Assembly (NCBI RefSeq): GCF_024753215.1 | Contig: NZ_JANUGV010000001.1 | Coordinates: 496,001 to 560,000 of the forward strand | Source of the DNA: Massilia solisilvae | Lineage (GTDB): Bacteria > Pseudomonadota > Gammaproteobacteria > Burkholderiales > Burkholderiaceae_D | Length of the DNA: 64,000 bases | Direction: 5' to 3' | Shown here: positions 58,223 to 64,000 of the stretch, piece after piece | Layout of the letters: every line of letters begins with the position of its first letter | How positions within the stretch are numbered: the first letter of the stretch is position 1 | Made by a program: the position numbers and the translations under genes | Notes under the pieces: model-generated | Databases searched by the model: none | What the model was told of the DNA's origin: nothing | The model's input: only the letters and a program-made list of their open reading frames with translations

Positions 58223-60808
58223 ATGAAGGACCTGCGCGAAGCGGTACTGCAGGTGGCGCGCGAGATCGGCCTGACTGACGAGGAAATCGCCAGGCGCAAG
58301 GACTTCCTCGAGCTGACCGCGCACGACTGCGAGATCCTGCGCGACGTGCAGGCGAGGATCGCGCGCGACAGCGAAAGCTTTGCCGACACCTTCTACGAAC
58401 ACGTGCTGTCGTTTTCCTCGATGCGCGCACTGGTGCCCACCGAGGACGCCCAGCTGCGCCTGCAGCATGCGATGGGCGCCTATTTCGCCAGCCTGTGCGG
58501 CGGCGACTATGGCCCCGGCTACGTGGCCGAGCGCCTGCGCGTGGGGCTGGCGCACCAGCGCATCGGACTTGAGCCCAAGTGGTACATCGGCGCGTATCGC
58601 AAGTACCTGGGCGAGCTGGTGCAGATCCTGGGCCGCCAGCTCGGCGAGGATCCGCAGTACCTGCTGGCCGCCTGCAACGCGGTGCTCAAGGTCGTGTGCT
58701 TCGACATGGGGCTGGCGCTGGACACCTACTTCCATGCCTCGCAGCGCAGCATCCTGGAAAAGCGCGCCTACCTCGAGCAGGTGATCGACGGCATGCCGGC
58801 CGGGCTGGTCGTGCTGGGGCCGGACCTGCGCGTGCTTTCGATCAACCGCACGATGGCCGACATGCTCGGGGTGCCGGACGACGCCCTCGAGGGTCAGCCG
58901 CCGCTCGCCAGCCTGCTTGGCTGCGCCGACCTGGAGCAGCGCGCGCTCGCGGTGCTCGAACACGGCACGCCGCTCGACCACGTGCTGTGCACCATCGACG
59001 GCGGCGCCGACGGCGTGCGCTACCTGGAATTCAACATCCGCCGCACCGAGGAGGGCGGCGCCGCGCTGCTGCTCCTGATCGGGCAGGACATCACGTTCCG
59101 CCGGCGCGCCCGCCTGCGCCTGCAGGAAAGCGAGGAGTACTTCCGCCTCACGTTCACGCAGGCCGCGGTGGGCATGGCGCACATCGCGCGCGACGGCCGC
59201 CTGATGCGGGTGAACCGCAAGCTGCGCGACATCCTCGGCTACGGCGAAGCCGAACTGCTGCAGCAGAACTGGATCGCGATCACCCATCCCGAGGACGCCG
59301 GCGAGGACGCGGCACTGATGACGCGCCTGGCCGAGGGCCGGATCGGCGAATACACGCGCGAAAAGCGCTTCGTGCGGCGCGACGGCCGCGCGCTGTGGGT
59401 GGCCTCGAGCATGTCGGTCATGCGCGACGCGGCCGGCACCCAGCGCTTCATCGCGGTGGTCGAGGACATCTCGCGCCGCAAGCAGGCCGAGGAGGCGCTG
59501 CTGCGCATGGCCAACCACGATGCGCTCACCGGCCTGCCCAACCGGGTCTTGTTGCAGGACCGGCTGGCGCAGGCGATCGCGCACGCCCAGCGCTCGCAGC
59601 GCCAGGTGGGCGTGGTGTTCGTCGACCTGGACCGCTTCAAGCTGATCAACGACAGCCTGGGGCATGACGCCGGCGACCAGTTGATCGTGGAGATCGCGCA
59701 GCGCCTGTCGGGCAGCCTGCGCGAGAGCGACACCGTGGCGCGCCAGGGCGGCGACGAGTTCGTGGTGGTGCTGGCCGACCTGGGCGGCGAGGACGACGCG
59801 GCCAAGGTCGCCACCAAGCTGCTGGGCAGCCTGTTCCAGCCGCTGACCCTGGCCGGGCAGGAGGTGTTCCCGACCGGGAGCATGGGCATTGCGATGTACC
59901 CGCGCGACGGCCTGGACAGCCAGGCCCTGCTCAAGAGCGCCGACAGCGCGATGTACCGCGCCAAGGCGCTCGGCGGTAACCACTTCCGCTTCTACAATCC
60001 GTCGCTCGACGCGCAGTCGCTGGAGGCGCTGCGCATGGAAGGCGCGCTGCAGCGGGCCTTGCAGCGCAATGAATTCGAAGTGCTGTACCAGCCGCTGGTG
60101 GCGGTCGATGGCGGCGCGATCGCCGGCGTGGAGGCGCTGCTGCGCTGGAAGCGCGACACCGGCACGCTGCTGCCGCATGACTTCCTGGCGCTGGCCGAAG
60201 AGACCGGCCTGATCGTGCCGATCGGCGAATGGGTGCTGGCCACCGTGCTGGCCCAGCAGGCCGCCTGGCGCGCCGCGGGACTGCCGCGCCTGCGGGTGTC
60301 GGTGAACCTGTCGGCGCGCCAGTTCCACGACCAGGACCTGGCGGCGCAGGTGGCGCGGCTGGCGCGCGAGGCAGGCTGCGAGCTGCCGTGCCTGGGCCTG
60401 GAGGTGGCCGAGAGCGTGCTGGCGCAGGACGCCCCGGGCACGCTGGACACCATGCGCAAGCTGGCCGCGATGGGGGTGCTGCTGTCGATCGACGACTTCG
60501 GCAGCGGCTATTCCAGCCTGGCCAACCTGCGGCGCTTCCCGATCCACAGCCTGAAGGTCGACCGCTCGTTCGTCAGCGACATCACGTCCGACCGCGACGA
60601 CGCGCAGATCGTCAAGGCCGTGATCGCGCTCGCCCATTCGCTCAAGCTGCTGGTGGTGGCCGAGGGCGTCGAAAACGAGGCCCAGGTCGCGGTGCTGCGC
60701 GAGCAGGGCTGCGACCTGATGCAGGGCTATTACCACAGCGCGCCGATGACGGCGAGCCAGTTCGAGGCGCTGCTGCGCCGGGGCGCGCATGAAGCCGCGG
60801 CGGCCTGA
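58223..60808 (+). CDS. Globin-coupled GGDEF/EAL c-di-GMP enzyme
   Basis: 861 residues, no membrane segment. An N-terminal sensor globin (about 1-170) with candidate proximal haem ligand His111 in RVGLAHQRIGLEPKWYIGAY; PAS (about 185-300) and a second PAS (about 303-425); GGDEF (430-590) with an intact GGDEF at 509-513; EAL (600-850) with Glu637-Ala-Leu, NLSARQF, IDDFGSGYSS and EGVEN. Both cyclase and phosphodiesterase motifs are intact. Globin-coupled enzymes of this sort respond to oxygen. Start ATG 58223 has GGAG upstream. Confidence 0.9.
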   Translation: MKDLREAVLQVAREIGLTDEEIARRKDFLELTAHDCEILRDVQARIARDSESFADTFYEHVLSFSSMRALVPTEDAQLRLQHAMGAYFASLCGGDYGPGYVAERLRVGLAHQRIGLEPKWYIGAYRKYLGELVQILGRQLGEDPQYLLAACNAVLKVVCFDMGLALDTYFHASQRSILEKRAYLEQVIDGMPAGLVVLGPDLRVLSINRTMADMLGVPDDALEGQPPLASLLGCADLEQRALAVLEHGTPLDHVLCTIDGGADGVRYLEFNIRRTEEGGAALLLLIGQDITFRRRARLRLQESEEYFRLTFTQAAVGMAHIARDGRLMRVNRKLRDILGYGEAELLQQNWIAITHPEDAGEDAALMTRLAEGRIGEYTREKRFVRRDGRALWVASSMSVMRDAAGTQRFIAVVEDISRRKQAEEALLRMANHDALTGLPNRVLLQDRLAQAIAHAQRSQRQVGVVFVDLDRFKLINDSLGHDAGDQLIVEIAQRLSGSLRESDTVARQGGDEFVVVLADLGGEDDAAKVATKLLGSLFQPLTLAGQEVFPTGSMGIAMYPRDGLDSQALLKSADSAMYRAKALGGNHFRFYNPSLDAQSLEALRMEGALQRALQRNEFEVLYQPLVAVDGGAIAGVEALLRWKRDTGTLLPHDFLALAEETGLIVPIGEWVLATVLAQQAAWRAAGLPRLRVSVNLSARQFHDQDLAAQVARLAREAGCELPCLGLEVAESVLAQDAPGTLDTMRKLAAMGVLLSIDDFGSGYSSLANLRRFPIHSLKVDRSFVSDITSDRDDAQIVKAVIALAHSLKLLVVAEGVENEAQVAVLREQGCDLMQGYYHSAPMTASQFEALLRRGAHEAAAA

Positions 60809-60844
60809 GTGGCGCGGGGGGCGCCACGCGTTGACGGAGGGTGA

Positions 60845-63334
60845 ATGAACACGTCGCATCAGGATGACATGGACAGCATCGCGCCACCGGGAACCGGCGC
60901 GCGCGTGGCGTTGCTGATCGCGTTGATGGCGCTGGTGCCGGTGCTGGTCGAGCTGGGAGTGGCCCCCGCGGCGCCATGGCTGCGTCAATGGTACCTGCCG
61001 CTGCACACGGTCATGGAGTGCTTTGCCGTGCTGGTGGCATGGCTGGTGTTTGCGGTCGGCTGGAACGGCATCGACATCCACCGGCGCGGCATGGTGCTGG
61101 TGGCGCCGGCCTTCCTTGCCGTCGGGCTGCTGGACCTGGGCCACCTGTTGTCGGTCAAGGGCATGCCCGGCCTGGGCGCGCCGGGCAGCGTGGGGCAGGG
61201 GATCCTGTTCTGGCTGGCGGCGCGCAACCTGGGCGGCTGCGCGCTGCTGGCGCTGGCGCTGGTGGCGGCGCCGGCCCCGGCCAGCCGCGCGGCGCGGCGC
61301 GCCAGCCTGGCCGGCGCGCTGGCGATCACCGCGCTGGCCGGGTGGATCGCCGTGCTGCATCCGGACCTGCTGCCCGCCACCTGGACCGACGGCGGCGGGC
61401 TGACCACGTTCAAGGTCGGCGCCGAGAACATGGCCACGCTGATCGTGACAGCCGCCGCGTTGCTGCTGCTGCGGCGCGCGCGCCGCACCAATTCGGCCGG
61501 CTGGTGGTACGCCACCGCCGCCGCGGCCGCCAGCGCCGTGCAGGGCGTGTGCTTTGCGCTCTACCGCGAACCGGACGACATGATGAACTTCGTGGGCCAC
61601 GTGTACAAGGTGGTGGCCTACCTGTGCCTGTACCGCGCCGTGTTCGTGACCACGGTGATGCGTCCGTACCAGCGGCTGGCGCGCTCGGAGCGCTCGCTGT
61701 TCGAGAGCGAGAACAAGTTCCGCAGCCTGATGGAGGCTGCCCCGGACGCGATCGTGCTGTCCGACGCGCGCGGGCGCATCGTGATGGTTAACACCTGCGC
61801 CGAGCAGCTGTTCGGGCTGCCGCGCCACATCGCTCCGGGCATCCCGGTGCAGGCTTTCGTGCCGCCCGGCGGGCAAGATGAGCTGGAGGAGGTCACCTGC
61901 CGCCGCGTGCAGGGCGAGCCGTTCCCGGCCGAGGTGCGGCGCGCCAGCCTGGCCAGCGGCGACGCGCGCCACGACATCGCGATCGTGCGCGACGTCACCG
62001 AGCGGCGCCGGCTGGAGAAGGAACTGCTGCGCCAGCTGTCGCACGACGCGCTGACCGGCCTGCCCAACCGGGCGCGCATCATCGAGATGCTGGACGAGGC
62101 GATCGGCGCGGCGCGCGCGGCCGGGCGCATGCTGGCGGTGCTGGTGCTGGACCTGGACCGCTTCAAGAAGGTCAACGACGACTACGGCTACTCGCACGGC
62201 GACGCCGTGCTGCGCGAATGCGTGCAGCGCATCGAAGGCTGCCTGCGCGAGGGCGACACCCTGGCGCGCCAGGGCGGCAACGAATTCATCGTGGTGCAGC
62301 AGGGCGTGGCCGGCCGCCACGAGGCGGGCGCGCTGGCCGAGGCGCTGCTGGCGCGCATGCGCGAACCGTTCACGCCGCGCGGCCAGCAGGTGTTCCTGTC
62401 GGCCAGCGTGGGGATCGCGCTGATGCCCGAGGACGAGGCGGGCGCGGGAGCGCTGCTGCACAAGGCGCAGGTGGCGATGGGCGCCGCGCGCCAGGACGGC
62501 CCCGGGCGCTACCGCTTCCACACGTGGGAGATGGAGCGCGCGATCCGCGAGCGGGTGAGCATGGAGAGCTTCCTGCGCCACGCGCTCGAACGCCAGGAGC
62601 TGGCGCTGCAGTACCAGCCGCGCGTGTCGATGGCCAGCAACGAGATCGTCGGGGTCGAGGCGCTGGTGCGCTGGCGCCATCCGGCGCTGGGCCTGGTCGC
62701 GCCCGGCCGCTTCATCCCGATCGCCGAGGAGACCGGGTTGATCGAGGAGATCGACATGTGGGTGCTGAACGAAGCCTGCGCCTGCGCGGCGCGCTGGCAG
62801 GCCCAGGGGCTGCCGCCGGTGCGGGTGTCGGTCAACCTGTCGGCGCGCCTGTTCCAGCAGGACGGGCTGGCGCGGCGGGTGCGCGCGGTGCTCGACGAGG
62901 CCGGGCTGCCGCCGTACCGGCTCGAGCTCGAGATCACCGAAAGCACGGTGATGCACGACATCCGCGCGGCGCAGATGGTGCTGCACTCGCTCAAGCAGCT
63001 GGGGGTGGCGGTGTCGATCGACGACTTCGGCACCGGCTACTCGTCGCTCAGCTACCTGAAGCGCTTCCCGATCGACGTGCTCAAGATCGACCGTTCGTTC
63101 GTCACCGACGTGATGGCCGACCCCAACGACGCGGCCATCGTGCGCGCCCTGATCGCGCTGGCGCACGGGCTGGACCTTGAGGCGGTGGCGGAAGGGGTGG
63201 AAACGATCGACCAGCTCACCTTCCTGAAGGCCAACGGCTGCGACGAGATCCAGGGCTACTACTACAGCCCGCCGCTGTGGCCGGAGCAGCTGGCGCTGAT
63301 GCTGACCAAGAAGGAGCATTCCAGCCTGCATTGA
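60845..63334 (+). CDS. MASE3-PAS-GGDEF-EAL protein with a degenerate GGDEF
   Basis: 829 residues. Eight membrane helices (1-270) match MASE3: LHTVMECFAVLVAWLVFAVG, FLAVGLLDLGHLLSVKGMPG. A PAS (about 285-395) follows, then a GGDEF domain whose motif is GGNEF (477-481), with a further change where MYRAK is expected (MGAAR), and an EAL domain with Glu605-Ala-Leu, NLSARLF, SIDDFGTGYSS and EGVET intact. It is thus probably a phosphodiesterase, with the cyclase domain inactive or regulatory. It lies 36 bases after the globin-coupled gene and may be cotranscribed. Confidence 0.9.
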   Translation: MNTSHQDDMDSIAPPGTGARVALLIALMALVPVLVELGVAPAAPWLRQWYLPLHTVMECFAVLVAWLVFAVGWNGIDIHRRGMVLVAPAFLAVGLLDLGHLLSVKGMPGLGAPGSVGQGILFWLAARNLGGCALLALALVAAPAPASRAARRASLAGALAITALAGWIAVLHPDLLPATWTDGGGLTTFKVGAENMATLIVTAAALLLLRRARRTNSAGWWYATAAAAASAVQGVCFALYREPDDMMNFVGHVYKVVAYLCLYRAVFVTTVMRPYQRLARSERSLFESENKFRSLMEAAPDAIVLSDARGRIVMVNTCAEQLFGLPRHIAPGIPVQAFVPPGGQDELEEVTCRRVQGEPFPAEVRRASLASGDARHDIAIVRDVTERRRLEKELLRQLSHDALTGLPNRARIIEMLDEAIGAARAAGRMLAVLVLDLDRFKKVNDDYGYSHGDAVLRECVQRIEGCLREGDTLARQGGNEFIVVQQGVAGRHEAGALAEALLARMREPFTPRGQQVFLSASVGIALMPEDEAGAGALLHKAQVAMGAARQDGPGRYRFHTWEMERAIRERVSMESFLRHALERQELALQYQPRVSMASNEIVGVEALVRWRHPALGLVAPGRFIPIAEETGLIEEIDMWVLNEACACAARWQAQGLPPVRVSVNLSARLFQQDGLARRVRAVLDEAGLPPYRLELEITESTVMHDIRAAQMVLHSLKQLGVAVSIDDFGTGYSSLSYLKRFPIDVLKIDRSFVTDVMADPNDAAIVRALIALAHGLDLEAVAEGVETIDQLTFLKANGCDEIQGYYYSPPLWPEQLALMLTKKEHSSLH

Positions 63335-63358
63335 AGGCGCGGGGATTCGAGCGTGAGC

Positions 63359-63393
63359 TGAACGCGTGGGCAGGTTTCCTGCCCACGCGTTCA
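63359..63393. repeat. Symmetrical REP hairpin
   Basis: TGAACGCGTGGGCAGG and its exact complement around a TTT loop: 16-bp perfect arms made of the REP tail on both sides, without the GTAGGG heads. It follows the MASE3 gene by 24 bases and may also end its transcription. Confidence 0.8.
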
Positions 63394-63402
63394 AATGCAA
63401 CC

Positions 63403-63425
63403 AAAAAGGCCGCACATGCGGCCTT
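63403..63425 (-). terminator. Intrinsic terminator after flgN
   Basis: On the minus strand: AAGGCCGC, loop, GCGGCCTT followed by TTT. It lies 22 bases beyond the flgN stop, so it ends the flgM-flgN transcript. Confidence 0.8.
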
Positions 63426-63446
63426 GACGATGGGGGAGGGTGGCTG

Positions 63447-63911
63447 TCAGCCCAGCACGAAGCGCTTGGACGGCCCGCCGCCGAAGGAGAGCCCGCCGGG
63501 GCCGTACACGGTGCTGTCGGCGTTGGCACCCTGGGGACGCAGTTCGGTCAGCACCTGCTGGTTGTGCGCCATGTGCTTGTTGATGAGCATGCCGTTGACG
63601 CGGTTCAGTTCCTTGGCCTCGCGCGCCGCATCCAGCAGCTGTTCCCACTCGGCGCGCGCGCTGGGCGCGCCATGCGCCGCCAGCCACGGTTCCATGCCGG
63701 CTTCGGCCGCTTCGAACCCGGCTTGCGACAACAGCCGGTGGCGTTCGACCGCCTGCGCGGCCAGTTGCTGCACCAGCTGGTTCTTGCGCGGCGTGACCTG
63801 CGACAGGGCGTCCGCATCGGCCGCCACCAGCAGGCGTTGTTCCTCGCGCAGCAGCTCGGTGAGCGATGCCAGCAGCTGCCGCTCGGCGGCCAGGGTCGAA
63901 TCAGGGGTCAT
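63447..63911 (-). CDS. flgN: Flagellar export chaperone FlgN
   Basis: Cytoplasmic chaperone for hook-filament junction proteins FlgK and FlgL, 154 residues and almost wholly helical (LAAERQLLASLTELLREEQR, NQLVQQLAAQAVERHRLLSQ). The C-terminal RVNGMLINKHMAHNQQVLTEL and GPGGLSFGG are typical of proteobacterial FlgN. AAGAAAG precedes the ATG. Only nine bases separate it from the flgM stop, giving the flgM-flgN order. Confidence 0.9.
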   Translation of the reverse strand: MTPDSTLAAERQLLASLTELLREEQRLLVAADADALSQVTPRKNQLVQQLAAQAVERHRLLSQAGFEAAEAGMEPWLAAHGAPSARAEWEQLLDAAREAKELNRVNGMLINKHMAHNQQVLTELRPQGANADSTVYGPGGLSFGGGPSKRFVLG

Positions 63912-63920
63912 GCGTCTTTC

Positions 63921-64000
63921 TTAGCGTTTGCGCGAATGCAGCAGATCGCGGACGGTTTCGAGCAGGCTGTCGGCCACTTTTTCGGAGTTGACCTTGAACT
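63921..64000 (-). CDS. flgM: Anti-sigma-28 factor FlgM, C-terminal end (cut by window edge)
   Basis: The last 25 codons and stop are inside the window, reading FKVNSEKVADSLLETVRDLL, HSRKR and then TAA at 63923-63921. The VNSEKVADSLL...DLL pattern matches the FliA-binding C-terminus of FlgM. The rest of the gene lies beyond 64000. It inhibits FliA, encoded at 51365-52093, until export. Confidence 0.85.
   Translation of the reverse strand, partial: FKVNSEKVADSLLETVRDLLHSRKR

Noticed and set aside
58088..63529. Uninterrupted minus-strand frame of about 1813 codons opposite the two GGDEF/EAL genes
   Set aside because: It mirrors two clearly real plus-strand genes. In GC-rich DNA with strong third-position GC bias, antisense frames stay open. 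Composition is His/Arg/Ala-rich without domains.

Overview
The window is GC-rich (about 65% by eye), densely coding and almost entirely plus-strand. Gene content and order suggest a motile, exopolysaccharide-producing betaproteobacterium, most likely Oxalobacteraceae (Massilia/Telluria/Duganella/Janthinobacterium type). This is inferred from rluC-HAD-Rieske-sppA synteny, an EPS-associated MarR regulator, the flhBA/flhFG-fliA-motCD set and the flgM-flgN pair. No tRNA, rRNA, CRISPR array, prophage or intact transposase was seen.

Layout. (1) 0.5-5.6 kb: housekeeping genes rluC, HAD phosphatase, Rieske protein, sppA, a predicted small RNA with its own promoter and terminator, a small hypothetical gene and rsuA. 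(2) 6.1-36.5 kb: a surface-polysaccharide locus, all on the plus strand and mostly with 4-bp ATGA overlaps. It encodes outer-membrane export, Wzz, a lipid-linked initiating transferase, an EPS-type MarR regulator, UDP-glucose dehydrogenase, a Wzx flippase, a full pseudaminic acid pathway (PseB, PseC, fused PseF-PseG, PseH, PseI), and an embedded acyl carrier protein/acyl ligase/ketoreductase/acetyltransferase module. A PIG-L deacetylase, an LIC12162-type transferase, a Wzy-like polymerase, a glycosyltransferase-heparinase fusion, asparagine synthase, two GT2 enzymes, a DegT-like protein, a FemAB-like transferase and a polysaccharide deacetylase follow. (3) 36.5-42.5 kb: a YjbH-PAP2 fusion, an acyltransferase-3/SGNH protein and a small secreted Ala/Gly-rich protein resembling GfcA/YjbE. 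(4) 42.7-53.6 kb: flagellar genes flhB, flhA, flhF, flhG, fliA, motC and motD, interrupted after flhA by hldD, a pRiA4b ORF-3-like gene, BrnT/BrnA and a small membrane protein. (5) 53.7-63.3 kb: a multi-PAS histidine kinase, its NarL-type regulator, and two GGDEF/EAL proteins (one globin-coupled, one MASE3). (6) 63.4-64 kb, minus strand: flgN and the 3' end of flgM.

How the genes fit together. The polysaccharide locus looks like a Wzx/Wzy system making a polymer with uronic acid, possibly amidated, and an N-acyl-modified pseudaminic acid. The acyl carrier protein module could supply a non-acetyl acyl group. The fused heparinase, the YjbH-PAP2 protein and the GfcA/YjbE-like protein are candidates for trimming and outer-surface steps. 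The neighbouring flagellar and c-di-GMP genes suggest coordination of motility and matrix production, which is inference.

A palindromic REP family, with cores such as GTAGGGTGGGC and CCCACGCGTTC, occurs in at least eight intergenic places. Two 38-bp direct repeats from this family flank the pRiA4b/brnTA segment. All identifications are by reading translated sequences and motifs; no database search was run.
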